Below, one piece after another: positions 44,952-53,831 of a stretch of DNA of 64,000 nucleotides. Position 1 is the stretch's first letter. Each line of letters starts with the position of its first letter. The position numbers were made by a program, and so were the translations under genes. The notes under the pieces are model-generated. The model searched no databases and was not told the DNA's origin. It was given only the letters and a program-made list of their open reading frames with translations. The stretch covers positions 2,170,001-2,234,000 of the forward strand of contig OZ245996.1 in NCBI GenBank assembly GCA_965230205.1. The letters are read 5' to 3'. Source of the stretch: CANLBN01 sp965230205 (GTDB taxonomy: Bacteria > Pseudomonadota > Gammaproteobacteria > Pseudomonadales > Cellvibrionaceae).

Positions 44952-46493
44952 TTATACCAGTTGTTTACGCTCATTAGATGGGGGGATATTCATTGCTTCG
45001 CGGTACTTGGCAATGGTACGCCTTGCAACCTTAATCCCCTGATCTGCTAATAAAGCGGTAATTTTACTGTCGCTAAGAGGCTTTTGAGTGTTTTCAGCTG
45101 CGATGAGCTTTTTAATAATGGCTCGAATAGCAGTGGATGAACACTCTCCGCCGCTATCTGTACTTACATGGCTAGAGAAAAAATACTTTAATTCGAAAAT
45201 GCCTTGAGGGGTGTGCATATATTTATTTGTTGTAACTCGAGATATTGTTGATTCATGCATATCAACTGTTTCAGCTATATCGTGCAACACTAAGGGTTTC
45301 ATGGCCTCTTCGCCAAAATCGAGAAAGCCTTGTTGTTTTTCCACAATTGCACTGCCAACCTTTAATAAGGTTTCATTACGGCTCTGTAGGCTTTTTAAAA
45401 ACCAACGTGCTTCTTGTAAATTATTTTTAAGGAAGGTGTTATCGCCACTCGTATCCGCGCGTTTTACCATTGATGCGTAATCGGAATTAATGCGAAGTTT
45501 TGGTGCGATATCAGGGTTTAACTCCACTACCCAGCGGTCTGCTTTTTTGCTAACAAAAATATCGGGGACAACATATTCAGTATTATCAAGGCCAATATCA
45601 TCACCGGGGCGAGGATTCATTGTCTGTATTAATTGAATCGCATCGCGTAATTCATTTTCACGAATGCGTAGTTTACGCATTAAGGTCTTATAGTCTTTGC
45701 TACCAAGAAGAGCTATATGTTCTTTAACAATAGCTTTGGCTGTATCAAGCGCTGGAATGTCGGAATCTAATTGGTTGAGCTGGATGAGCAGGCAATCTCC
45801 TAAATCTTGCCCAGCAACCCCAGGAGGGTCAAATTGTTGTAGTCTATGCAATACGGCTTCGACTTCGTCGAGTTCAATTTCGTCAATTTGATTTAAAATC
45901 CCTGCATGTATTTCGCTGATAGGGGAAGATAGTAAGCCATTGTCTTGGATGTCATCGATAATCATCATCGCTATCAGGCGATCTTGATCCGAAAATGGCG
46001 TTAAGTTTAATTGCCATAGAAGGTGGTCCTGTAAGCTTTCCGTGCTACCACGTCGACTTTCGAAGTTATGATCTTCTTCATCTTTATTGGCTGGGCCAAC
46101 AGGTGCAGTGCTTTGATAAACATCATCCCAGCTGGTATCAACGGGCAAATCTTCAGGTATGGCTTGAGACCATTCTTCGGTGCTTTCGCCAGTACTTTCT
46201 GCGGTATTGTGAGTGTCTTCAGTTTGGGAGGGAGAGGGTTCTTCGTGAGGTGCCTCTGTTGCTGCTTTTTCGTTAGGGCTTTGACTGTTTTCGTAAATCG
46301 CTTTTTCTTCGATTGTGTTGCCGTCTTTATCGGTCGTCTCATCACCGACTTCGAGCATGGGGTTAGAGTCTAAAGCTTCTTGGATTTCATTCTGTAGATC
46401 TAAGGTAGATAATTGCAATAAACGAATGGCTTGTTGCAATTGTGGGGTCATGGTGAGGCTTTGACCCATTCTGAGTTGGAGTGATTGCTTCAT
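44952..46493 (-). CDS. rpoN: RNA polymerase sigma-54 factor
   Basis: 513-residue sigma-N. The N-terminal activator-interacting region (LQLRMGQSLTMTPQLQQAIRLLQLS) is followed by an acidic region II, a core-binding domain, a helix-turn-helix, and the RpoN box ARRTIAKYRE at the C-terminus. It lies between lptB and ptsN, as in other gammaproteobacteria. Enhancer-binding partners are not in the window. Confidence 0.97.
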   Translation of the reverse strand: MKQSLQLRMGQSLTMTPQLQQAIRLLQLSTLDLQNEIQEALDSNPMLEVGDETTDKDGNTIEEKAIYENSQSPNEKAATEAPHEEPSPSQTEDTHNTAESTGESTEEWSQAIPEDLPVDTSWDDVYQSTAPVGPANKDEEDHNFESRRGSTESLQDHLLWQLNLTPFSDQDRLIAMMIIDDIQDNGLLSSPISEIHAGILNQIDEIELDEVEAVLHRLQQFDPPGVAGQDLGDCLLIQLNQLDSDIPALDTAKAIVKEHIALLGSKDYKTLMRKLRIRENELRDAIQLIQTMNPRPGDDIGLDNTEYVVPDIFVSKKADRWVVELNPDIAPKLRINSDYASMVKRADTSGDNTFLKNNLQEARWFLKSLQSRNETLLKVGSAIVEKQQGFLDFGEEAMKPLVLHDIAETVDMHESTISRVTTNKYMHTPQGIFELKYFFSSHVSTDSGGECSSTAIRAIIKKLIAAENTQKPLSDSKITALLADQGIKVARRTIAKYREAMNIPPSNERKQLV

Positions 46494-46711
46494 TAATACC
46501 TACGTCAGTCTAACTAAGATGTTATTGCTAATTTTAGTCAGGACTGGGTGTAGGTGCAAGGGAAATTTAAGCAATTTTTATGCCTAAAATAACAGCAATT
46601 AGAGATGTTAATGCTATTTTAATTAGATGTGCTACTTGAAAGTGTTGTGGTTTTAGGCGTTAAGTATTTTAAGAATGAATACTTGGATATCTAATGTGCT
46701 TTGTCAAGTTG

Positions 46712-47437
46712 TTACAAAGTGAACTGCTGACCTAAGTATACATCACGTACGGACTGATTGCTCATAATCTCTTCTGTATTACCTTCCGCGATAATATGGC
46801 CTTCGCTGACGATATAGGCGATTTCACAAATAGTCAGTGTTTCTCTAACATTATGATCGGTAATTAATACACCAATGCCGCGGTCTTTCAGGTGAGTAAT
46901 AATCTGTTTTATATCATTCACAGAAATAGGGTCTACTCCTGCGAATGGCTCATCTAATAAGACAAAATCAGGCTCCGTCGCTAAGGCCCGGGCAATCTCG
47001 ACTCGGCGTCGTTCCCCGCCAGATAAGGACATACCCAGTGAATCACGTATATGAGTGATATGAAACTCTTGTAACAGTTGTTCCAGCTTATCTAGCCGCT
47101 GCTTTCTCGATAAATCCCGACGAGTTTCTAGGATCGCTAAAATGTTATTAGCCACTGATAACTTGCGGAATACTGATGCCTCTTGGGGCAAGTAACCAAG
47201 GCCAGCTCTTGCTCGGCCATGCATTGGCAGTGAAGTAATATCCCTTTCATCAATAGTGACAGCACCTTTATCGGCATTGACTAGGCCTGCAATCATATAA
47301 AAACAGGTGGTTTTACCTGCGCCATTAGGCCCCAACAGCCCGACAATTTGACCACTGCTAACGGAAATTGAAACATCAATGACTACCGGGCGTTTGTTAT
47401 ATGTCTTGGCAAGATGTTTGGCGTAAAGCGTTGGCAT
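46712..47437 (-). CDS. lptB: LPS export ABC transporter ATP-binding protein LptB
   Basis: ATPase of LptB2FGC that extracts LPS from the inner membrane. Walker A GPNGAGKTT, signature LSGGERRRVEIARAL and Walker B FVLLDEPFAGVDP are all intact. 241 aa is standard. It follows lptA by 15 bp; rpoN comes 218 bp later. Confidence 0.97.
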   Translation of the reverse strand: MPTLYAKHLAKTYNKRPVVIDVSISVSSGQIVGLLGPNGAGKTTCFYMIAGLVNADKGAVTIDERDITSLPMHGRARAGLGYLPQEASVFRKLSVANNILAILETRRDLSRKQRLDKLEQLLQEFHITHIRDSLGMSLSGGERRRVEIARALATEPDFVLLDEPFAGVDPISVNDIKQIITHLKDRGIGVLITDHNVRETLTICEIAYIVSEGHIIAEGNTEEIMSNQSVRDVYLGQQFTL

Positions 47438-47452
47438 GAAGGTCTTATGAGC

Positions 47453-48019
47453 TTATTCAGGAGTATTTTGACTGGGGGCTGGAGGGATAACCACATTAAC
47501 ACGGCCATTGCCATTTTCGGGTTGGCTGGAACCTGCTGCTTCAATACGGGCGGCATTGATATCGTAGTCAATTTTGTCGCCGGTAATTTTGGAGCCATCC
47601 TGGTCCAGTGAGGCATTGTCTGTCAGAGTAATTATTTTTTTGGTTACGCGATATTCAATAGTATCGGCTTTGGCAATCACATCCCCTTTTTCGGGCTCAG
47701 GTTTTTGTTTGAAGCGTGCGGGTTTACCCAAGGCAATCATCTTGGTGACTTGTTTAGCATCAGAGTAAATGGTGACTTTATCTGCACGAATATTCAGCGT
47801 TCCCTGTGTAATATCAACATCGCCTTCATAGATGGTAAGGCCACGCTTATCATCTCTAATAGCAGAATCCGAGCTGATATGAATGGGTTGTTGGCTATCT
47901 TCGGGAAGTGCAATAGCCAATGGGCTAATAGCAATAACTGCACTAGCAATAGTCATCAGTAAAATCATACACTTAGCAAAGCGGCTTGATTGTATTGTCG
48001 GGTTATTGAGATGCTGCAT
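47453..48019 (-). CDS. lptA: LPS transport periplasmic protein LptA
   Basis: Periplasmic bridge protein of the Lpt system with the OstA beta-jellyroll. I choose ATG 48019 (188 aa) because AGAGG lies five bases upstream on the minus strand; the longest frame begins at 48064 deep inside lptC. A signal peptide (about 1-37) precedes IHISSDSAIRDDKRGLTIYEGDVDITQG. The C-terminal tail is Pro-rich. The start overlaps the 3' end of lptC by 17 bp. Confidence 0.9.
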   Translation of the reverse strand: MQHLNNPTIQSSRFAKCMILLMTIASAVIAISPLAIALPEDSQQPIHISSDSAIRDDKRGLTIYEGDVDITQGTLNIRADKVTIYSDAKQVTKMIALGKPARFKQKPEPEKGDVIAKADTIEYRVTKKIITLTDNASLDQDGSKITGDKIDYDINAARIEAAGSSQPENGNGRVNVVIPPAPSQNTPE

Positions 48020-48599
48020 AGGTGCCTCTAACATTAGAGAGTAGCTCAATACGTTTTTCATCAAAAAAAACTTTTAGGCCTGTTGCCTTAGTTGTACCAG
48101 TTATATCCGTGATGATAACAGGTTTATCGGTTTCAGCGTATCGACGGTTTGGCTCTATTGTTAATCGTGTTGTTGTAAACTGTGTTTGACTTCCATTTTC
48201 TTGTGTTTGTTTGATAACTACATCATCAATCAAGATAAGTTCGTCCACCTTTTCATTTCCTTCTGCCGTTTTTGACGATAATACCCAGGGGGCATTACCT
48301 TCTTGTTGGTCGTAAATAATAAGATGGGGTTGCTCCAGAATAATCTCTGGTTGTGTTGGGTTGTTAGTAGTTTCGAAGTAGTTAATTTTTTGGGCGTTAA
48401 GAGAGTAGTCTAGTTCGCCTGATTCAGTATATTGTAGTGTGCGTGCCCCTAAAATATAGGAAGTTGGGTGGTTTGGTGTTCGTTGATCAGTATTTTCCAA
48501 GAAATCTTTTAATTCCTTTGGCGGTGAACGCCAGAGTAAAAATACCAGAGCTACAGCACATGATAGTGTAAGAAGAGTTCTCCAAAGCTTTGGCATCAA
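48003..48599 (-). CDS. lptC: LPS export system protein LptC
   Basis: 198-residue bitopic protein that passes LPS from LptBFG to LptA. One N-terminal transmembrane helix (about 7-24, ending LLWRSPP) is followed by the OstA-like periplasmic domain (YTESGELDYSLNAQKINYFE). It lies between kdsC (10 bp) and lptA (overlap). Confidence 0.91.
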   Translation of the reverse strand: MMPKLWRTLLTLSCAVALVFLLWRSPPKELKDFLENTDQRTPNHPTSYILGARTLQYTESGELDYSLNAQKINYFETTNNPTQPEIILEQPHLIIYDQQEGNAPWVLSSKTAEGNEKVDELILIDDVVIKQTQENGSQTQFTTTRLTIEPNRRYAETDKPVIITDITGTTKATGLKVFFDEKRIELLSNVRGTYAASQ

Positions 48600-48609
48600 T
48601 CAATACTCT

Positions 48610-49149
48610 TTAGAGATATGCATTAAGTGCTTGTTCAAAAGTCCCTTGAGCTAGCATGATTAAATCGCAAGCTTCTCGAACCGCACCATGACCTCCACTG
48701 AATTGGCTTTGCCAGTGTGTGTGTTGTTTAACGGCCCAGTGCCCATTGGCTACCGTCATGCCTAAACCAACTCGTCTGATCAGGGGTAAGTCTGGATAAT
48801 CATCACCGATATGTGCGATATGGTTGTATTCAATGGGTAATATTAGTCGAAGTTCTTCGAGTGCCTCGAGCTTATCTTCTCTCCCTTGAATAAGGTGTTC
48901 AATGCCTAAAGCCTTGGCTCTTTTTTCAACAATATGACTTGTGCGTCCCGTGATGATGGCCACAGCAACGCCACTTTTTTGTAGCATTTTAATGCCATGC
49001 CCATCTAAAGAGTTGAATGCTTTTAGCTCATCGCCTGTATTCGTGAAATAGAGTCCTCCATCGGTGAGTACGCCATCAACATCAAGAATTAATAAGCGAA
49101 TATTACGGGCACGATCAATAACCGTGGCATCAATATCAGACAGTTTCAT
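48610..49149 (-). CDS. kdsC: 3-deoxy-D-manno-octulosonate 8-phosphate phosphatase KdsC
   Basis: HAD-family phosphatase releasing Kdo from Kdo-8-phosphate. The nucleophile motif is ILDVDGVLTDGG, followed by IITGRTS and HIGDDYPDLPLI; 179 aa matches the family. The pairing with kdsD and the lptCAB genes couples Kdo synthesis with LPS transport. Confidence 0.95.
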   Translation of the reverse strand: MKLSDIDATVIDRARNIRLLILDVDGVLTDGGLYFTNTGDELKAFNSLDGHGIKMLQKSGVAVAIITGRTSHIVEKRAKALGIEHLIQGREDKLEALEELRLILPIEYNHIAHIGDDYPDLPLIRRVGLGMTVANGHWAVKQHTHWQSQFSGGHGAVREACDLIMLAQGTFEQALNAYL

Positions 49150-49242
49150 AAGGCAATTTTATTCGATTCTTTGAGTTAGAGAGTTTCATAAATAGTTTCA
49201 TAAAAGGTTATGCTGAACTGAGCCTTTAAGGTAGCGATAAGA

Positions 49243-50241
49243 CTATAAAATACCAGAGCGCAAAATATCATGCATATGGATAACGCCAATAGGATGCTGA
49301 CTGTCATCAGCAACAATCAATGCAGTGATAGATCGTTGTTCCATTAAACCTAATGCTTCAGCTGCCAACATTTGCTCATTAATATAAGAGGGGTTGGGAG
49401 ACATTACTTCTTTAATTATCGCTTTATTGATATCAATTTTATTGTCGATGGCTCTACGTAAATCGCCATCAGTAAATACGCCAGAAAGCTTACCATTACT
49501 ATCTAAAACTGTTGTAATGCCTAGACCTTTTTGTGTCATTTCGACCAGAGTTTGGGTCAATGGAGTCTCTTCTGAAACGGCAGGTAATTCCTTATCGGCA
49601 TGCATGATATCGCTGACTTTTAATAGTAGCCTTCGTCCTAAGGCGCCACCTGGGTGGGAGAAGGCAAAGTCTTCCGCAGTAAAACCTCTGGCTTCTAGTA
49701 GTGCAACTGCTAAAGCATCTCCCATAACCAATGTAACCGTTGTGCTGGAGGTCGGCGCTAAATCTAGGGGGCAAGCCTCGCATTCAACACTGATGTCAAG
49801 GTGTGCATCACCTTGTTGGGCCAAAGGTGAATCTGATTTGCCAGCCATACTAATTAATGGAATATCGAGCCTTTTAATTAAAGGTAGAAGTGTGACCACT
49901 TCAGCAGAGCTACCAGAATTAGAAATGGCAATCACAACATCATTTTTGGTTATCATACCGAAATCGCCATGGCTGGCTTCGCCAGGATGGACAAAAAATG
50001 ACGGTGTCCCTGTACTTGCCAAAGTGGCGGCAATCTTTTTGCCAATATGCCCTGATTTCCCCATGCCAGTCACAATGGTACGACCCCTACAATTTAAAAT
50101 AATATTGCAGGCCTTAACAAAGGCATCATCAATACGATCAACAAGCGCATTGACTGCTGACATTTCCATTGTGATGGTGCGTTTGCCAACATTGAGAAAA
50201 GTCTGATCACTGGTGATGTCGGTATTCGAAGACTGGCTCAT
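49243..50241 (-). CDS. kdsD: Arabinose-5-phosphate isomerase KdsD
   Basis: Converts ribulose-5-phosphate to arabinose-5-phosphate for Kdo synthesis. A SIS domain (TGMGKSGHIGKKIAATLASTGTPSFFVHP, GEASHGDFG, SNSGSSAEV) covers about 45-190, and two CBS domains follow (about 205-332). 332 aa is typical. It lies between yrbG and kdsC. Confidence 0.95.
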   Translation of the reverse strand: MSQSSNTDITSDQTFLNVGKRTITMEMSAVNALVDRIDDAFVKACNIILNCRGRTIVTGMGKSGHIGKKIAATLASTGTPSFFVHPGEASHGDFGMITKNDVVIAISNSGSSAEVVTLLPLIKRLDIPLISMAGKSDSPLAQQGDAHLDISVECEACPLDLAPTSSTTVTLVMGDALAVALLEARGFTAEDFAFSHPGGALGRRLLLKVSDIMHADKELPAVSEETPLTQTLVEMTQKGLGITTVLDSNGKLSGVFTDGDLRRAIDNKIDINKAIIKEVMSPNPSYINEQMLAAEALGLMEQRSITALIVADDSQHPIGVIHMHDILRSGIL

Positions 50242-50279
50242 GGTGAATAATCGATACTCTTCTCTTAAATAATAAAGTT

Positions 50280-51236
50280 TTAAAATAGTAAGGTGTAATA
50301 AGTGCCATACAATAGTAACAAGACTATGCCCGTGAGTCTGCCTAATTGGCTATGGTTATTGTTATTCTTTAAATAACTGAAGAGCATGGCACCACCGAGA
50401 AATAGTGTAATACCTACCATCGCTAAAAAGTCTCTCGAAAATACTTCACTGCCCATCAAAATAGGCTGAATGGTCGGTGCTATTCCCATCACTAGCAGTA
50501 AGTTGAAAATATTTGAGCCAATCACATTGCCTATAGCAATATCGTGGTGTCCTTTTAGCGCGCTGGCAACTGAGGCTGCAAGTTCAGGAAGACTGGTACC
50601 TACAGCGACGACTGTTAGACCAATAATTAATGGGCTAACGCCAAGGTTAAGTGCAACAACCTTGGCGCCCCATACCAGTATTTCAGCACTGGATATTAGT
50701 ACTATCAACCCAATAATAAACCAAAGAATCCCTTCTTTTAGTGATGTGCTTTCAGGTAGCTCTTCTACTTCTTCTGGATGTTGTTTTTTCGAGTAGGCAA
50801 TCCAAGCCAATAAAGGCATCAGTAGACTGACTAAGACGAGCCCTTCCCAAAATTGGAGGTGGCCATCCCATAAAAAATAGCCAGATAAGGCCATAACAGC
50901 CAACATAATGAGATATTCTTGCTTCAAAATATGGCTTTTGATAGGGAGAGGAGCAATTAATGCTGTGACACCTAATACAAGGCCTACATTGGCCAGATTG
51001 GACCCTAGTGCGTTACCAATAGCAAGTTCGCCAGCATCTTTAAGAGAGGAGCTAATAGAAACAACAACTTCGGGTGCCGAGGTGCCAAAAGCGACCACTG
51101 TGAGGCCGATAATAAGCTTAGATAGGCCAAATTTGTCCGCAATGGTGGCGCTGCCCTCTACAAATTTATCTGCACTCCACACTAAGCCGGCAAATCCAGC
51201 TAAAATTGCGATCCAAGGGAGTAACGTGTCCAGCAT
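50280..51236 (-). CDS. yrbG: Calcium/sodium antiporter (CaCA family, YrbG-like)
   Basis: 318-residue integral membrane antiporter with the two inverted alpha-repeats of the Ca2+/cation family: GTSAPEVVVSISSSL...IGNALGSNLANV in the first half and GTSLPELAASVASAL...IGNVIGSNIFNL in the second. The Glu and Asn/Ser residues of the ion site are intact. It heads the kds/lpt/rpoN minus-strand block, as yrbG does in E. coli. Confidence 0.92.
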   Translation of the reverse strand: MLDTLLPWIAILAGFAGLVWSADKFVEGSATIADKFGLSKLIIGLTVVAFGTSAPEVVVSISSSLKDAGELAIGNALGSNLANVGLVLGVTALIAPLPIKSHILKQEYLIMLAVMALSGYFLWDGHLQFWEGLVLVSLLMPLLAWIAYSKKQHPEEVEELPESTSLKEGILWFIIGLIVLISSAEILVWGAKVVALNLGVSPLIIGLTVVAVGTSLPELAASVASALKGHHDIAIGNVIGSNIFNLLLVMGIAPTIQPILMGSEVFSRDFLAMVGITLFLGGAMLFSYLKNNNNHSQLGRLTGIVLLLLYGTYYTLLF

Positions 51237-51408
51237 AATTCAGTCTCTGTTCAGCTCAAATAGGTTATTTTGGGGTTTGTGTGATCTATTACTTATGTCA
51301 ATGAAAGAGGCTGTAATAGTGTTTAAGCGTAGGGGTGCAGATGGTATAGTGTGCCGTCCTGGATGTCAGTAAAAATTATCGTAAGGAATCAAATTTCCGG
51401 AGAAGTGT

Positions 51409-52050
51409 ATGTTACTAAATATGATAAATGCAAAATGGTTAACGGCAGTATTGGGAGCTATTGTTTTGTGTTTCTCTCAATTATTATCAGCAGATGTTAA
51501 GGTTGTTGAACAAAAGTTTGATTCAGAGCCTCATCAAGTTGTACAAGAAACAACCTTGAAGGTGTTGTCAGCGATTGATGGTGGACTTGACCCAGTTAAG
51601 GAGCCTGAAAAGTTTGTTGCGCAACTCTCTCAGATTCTCGACCCCGTTGTCGCATTTGACTATATCGCCCGGGGCGTGATGGGTAACTATGCTAAAAAAG
51701 TCAGTAAAGACCAGACTAAACAATTCTCTAAGGCATTTAAGCTGGGGCTGGTGACGACTTACGGTAAAGGTATGGCCAATTTTAGTGACTTGGAAGTGGC
51801 GGTGCTAATGCCAGAAAAACCATTAGGTGATCAACGCCGAATCGCTGTTGTTCAGGAAATTCGAGGAGCATCCAATACCAATCAGGTTTCTTATTCCATG
51901 GCAAAAAATAATAAAGGGCAATGGAAGATGATTAATGTTGTCTTGAATGGGATTAATCTAGGGCAAACATTCCGTGGGCAGTTTGCTGCAGAAGTTGAGA
52001 AAAATAAGGGTGATGTGACAAAAACGATTAATGAATGGGGTAAAGGTTAA
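51409..52050 (+). CDS. mlaC: MlaC-family phospholipid-binding periplasmic protein
   Basis: 213 aa with a Sec signal peptide (cleavage near LLSA-DVK, residue 28). The mature part matches MlaC/Ttg2D: IDGGLDPVKEPEKFVAQLSQILDPVVAFDYIARGVMG and WKMINVVLNGINLGQTFRGQF. MlaC ferries phospholipid between the outer-membrane MlaA complex and the inner-membrane MlaFEDB transporter. It is divergent from yrbG, where the full mla operon usually lies, but mlaFEDB are missing here. It ends in a hairpin terminator. Confidence 0.88.
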   Translation: MLLNMINAKWLTAVLGAIVLCFSQLLSADVKVVEQKFDSEPHQVVQETTLKVLSAIDGGLDPVKEPEKFVAQLSQILDPVVAFDYIARGVMGNYAKKVSKDQTKQFSKAFKLGLVTTYGKGMANFSDLEVAVLMPEKPLGDQRRIAVVQEIRGASNTNQVSYSMAKNNKGQWKMINVVLNGINLGQTFRGQFAAEVEKNKGDVTKTINEWGKG

Positions 52051-52064
52051 TACATTGCTAATTT

Positions 52065-52107
52065 GGGATAATGCTGAGTAGTGTTATCCCCCCGTTTATT
52101 TTTTAAA
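52065..52107 (+). terminator. Intrinsic terminator after mlaC
   Basis: GGGATAA (52065-52071) and TTATCCC (52084-52090) form a 7-bp stem with short inner CT/AG pairing, followed by CCCGTTTATTTTTT. It lies 15 bp after the mlaC stop. Confidence 0.55.
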
Positions 52108-52231
52108 ATAGCTTCATATCTTCTTTTCTTACTTTCCTCTTTTCTTATTGACCCTTATAAGTTTTCTCTAAGGACTTATCTTTGAGAAAAATAACTCTTT
52201 AGTTGCTTGGGATTTAGCAGGTTAAACACGT

Positions 52232-52543
52232 ATGTATAAGTTGGTTTTTTATGTCCCGGAATCTCACCATCAGCAGGTTAAATCCGCTGTTTTTAGTAGC
52301 GGCGCAGGGAAACAAGGTGATTATGATCAATGTTGTTGGCAGGTGTTGGGGGTTGGGCAGTTTCGCCCTTTAAAGGACAGCCAGCCTTTTTTAGGAGAGC
52401 AAGGAAAATTAGAGCAGGTTCCTGAATATCGAGTTGAGATGATTTGCGATGATGGATGTATTCAGGCAGCTGTATCAGCACTTAAACAATCTCACCCTTA
52501 TGAAGAACCTGCTTATGATGTTATACATCTATGTGACTTCTAA
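52232..52543 (+). CDS. YqfO/NIF3-like domain protein
   Basis: 103 aa, about the size of the PII-like domain found inserted or attached in NIF3/YqfO proteins. The start MYKLVFYVPESHHQQVKSAVFSSGAGKQGDY and the end SHPYEEPAYDVIHL are typical. These stand-alone versions occur widely in gammaproteobacteria; the biochemical role is not established. It converges with the Nudix gene at 52550, six bases away. Confidence 0.82.
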   Translation: MYKLVFYVPESHHQQVKSAVFSSGAGKQGDYDQCCWQVLGVGQFRPLKDSQPFLGEQGKLEQVPEYRVEMICDDGCIQAAVSALKQSHPYEEPAYDVIHLCDF

Positions 52544-52549
52544 CGTAGG

Positions 52550-53101
52550 CTAGCGGTCTTGGTGTGATCGTGTTAAGACCTGAGATCGAAAAATAAAATC
52601 TTGTTGTTTATTGTCCTGAAAGTAATATTTTAGTGTTTCTTCCACTACGGGGAAAGCTAGTTCATCCCAAGGGATATCTGGCTCGTCAAACAGTTGAACA
52701 TCCAAAGATTCTTCTCCGGGACCAAAGTTCATGTCGACTAACTCGGCTTTATAGAAAAAATAGACTTGGTTGATATGTGGCAGGTCGAACATTGTGTAAA
52801 GCTTCTCAAGCTTCAGGGTCGCTTTTGCTTCTTCCCAAGACTCTCTTGTTGCTCCTTGTTCTATTGTTTCTCCATTCTCAAGAAAGCCAGCGGGTAGGGT
52901 CCATAGGCCATGTCGAGGTTCTATCGCACGCTTACATAGTAGAACTTGGTTGTTATATGTTGGCAGGCAGCCAGTGATGATCCGAGGGTTTTGATAGTGG
53001 ATAGTACCGCATTCAGGGTCGCTACAGACATGTCGTTCGCGATTATCACCCGGCGGTATGAGCCACTTGACCGGTGTTCCACAGATACTGCAAAAATTCA
53101 T
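52550..53101 (-). CDS. Nudix hydrolase with N-terminal zinc ribbon
   Basis: 183 aa. A zinc ribbon (Cys4, Cys7, Cys26, Cys31) precedes a Nudix domain. The Nudix box spans residues 72-94: Gly72, Glu78, Arg86-Glu87 and Glu90-Glu91 are present, but the usual Gly near the end is Lys93. The layout resembles the C-terminal half of NudC-type NADH pyrophosphatases; the substrate is unknown. It is transcribed toward the YqfO-like gene. Confidence 0.85.
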   Translation of the reverse strand: MNFCSICGTPVKWLIPPGDNRERHVCSDPECGTIHYQNPRIITGCLPTYNNQVLLCKRAIEPRHGLWTLPAGFLENGETIEQGATRESWEEAKATLKLEKLYTMFDLPHINQVYFFYKAELVDMNFGPGEESLDVQLFDEPDIPWDELAFPVVEETLKYYFQDNKQQDFIFRSQVLTRSHQDR

Positions 53102-53153
53102 AATGGTCTCTCTTGAATTGAGAAACCATTATAATGCAGTCGCTAGGCGAAAA

Positions 53154-53507
53154 CTAACTTGCAGGGAAGGTTAATACCTTAGCTGCGGTCTTTTCTTCGG
53201 CCTGGAATGCATTTATTTCGCCGCGCAAAGGATCATTGACTCCTGTGATATCATTTAGCCATACCCGTAGCTCTGCAAATGATTCATGCATCATTTGACT
53301 CATTTTCATGCAGGCTCCCATTGGTGAGTCAGAATGAAGTTGGCGTTGAGCATCAATTTGGAACTGTAAGCCACGAAGTCGGCGACGACTTGATTCGGGT
53401 GCTTGGCTGATTAACAATTCTACTTGTTCTTGGCGAAATTGCTCTAATTCTTCTGGTTTTTCTTGAGCCAGTTTAAGTAACTGATCAAAGCTTGGAAAAT
53501 CTGACAT
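53154..53507 (-). CDS. DUF3135-family protein
   Basis: 117 aa, soluble and helical. The pattern FDQLLKLAQEKPEELEQFRQEQVELLISQAPE followed by RRRLRGLQFQIDAQRQ is typical of DUF3135, whose function is unknown. A conserved CMKMSQMMHESF helix follows. It lies upstream of the Nudix gene on the minus strand and is divergent from the second Nudix gene. Confidence 0.8.
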   Translation of the reverse strand: MSDFPSFDQLLKLAQEKPEELEQFRQEQVELLISQAPESSRRRLRGLQFQIDAQRQLHSDSPMGACMKMSQMMHESFAELRVWLNDITGVNDPLRGEINAFQAEEKTAAKVLTFPAS

Positions 53508-53827
53508 ACTACTACTACTCCTATCGTTGCTCTATGCGCTGAGGCCCCCACCTCGAATACCACATAAAACATTGAATAAATGGTCAATTGGACAATTCTT
53601 ATACTACAAAAAAAACTTTGCTATGTAGATAGCTATTATTAGACTAAATTGTTATTAAAAAACTGGTAGGGAAGGTTTCATATTGGCTTAAACGACAGTT
53701 TTTTAAGGCTGACTATGTCAAAATTGGATATTTACCAGCAAAAAGTGATTAATTTGCTGCTTAATCCTTGTTCAAAGGTCTATTTTTTTTATAACCATTT
53801 TATGCTGTTGTTGCTCATTTCTATGCT
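53508..53827. other. 320-bp spacer between DUF3135 and nudL-like gene
   Basis: Divergent intergenic region, AT-rich. The right third encodes a possible 38-codon ORF (53715-53831) coupled to the next gene. A small TACTACTACTAC-like repeat lies immediately before the DUF3135 start (53508-53522). No strong promoter is recognised. Confidence 0.4.
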
Positions 53828-53831
53828 ATGA
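53715..53831 (+). CDS. Possible 38-aa small membrane peptide coupled to the Nudix gene
   Basis: ATG 53715 opens 38 codons without a stop, ending at TGA 53829-53831, which overlaps the ATG of the next gene (ATGA). AAGG lies seven bases upstream of the ATG. The peptide begins MSKLDIYQQKVINLLLNP and ends with a hydrophobic run (MLLLLISML), so it could be a short membrane or leader peptide. The downstream gene has no good Shine-Dalgarno, which supports coupling. Short ORFs of this length occur by chance in AT-rich DNA, so this is tentative. Confidence 0.3.
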   Translation: MSKLDIYQQKVINLLLNPCSKVYFFYNHFMLLLLISML

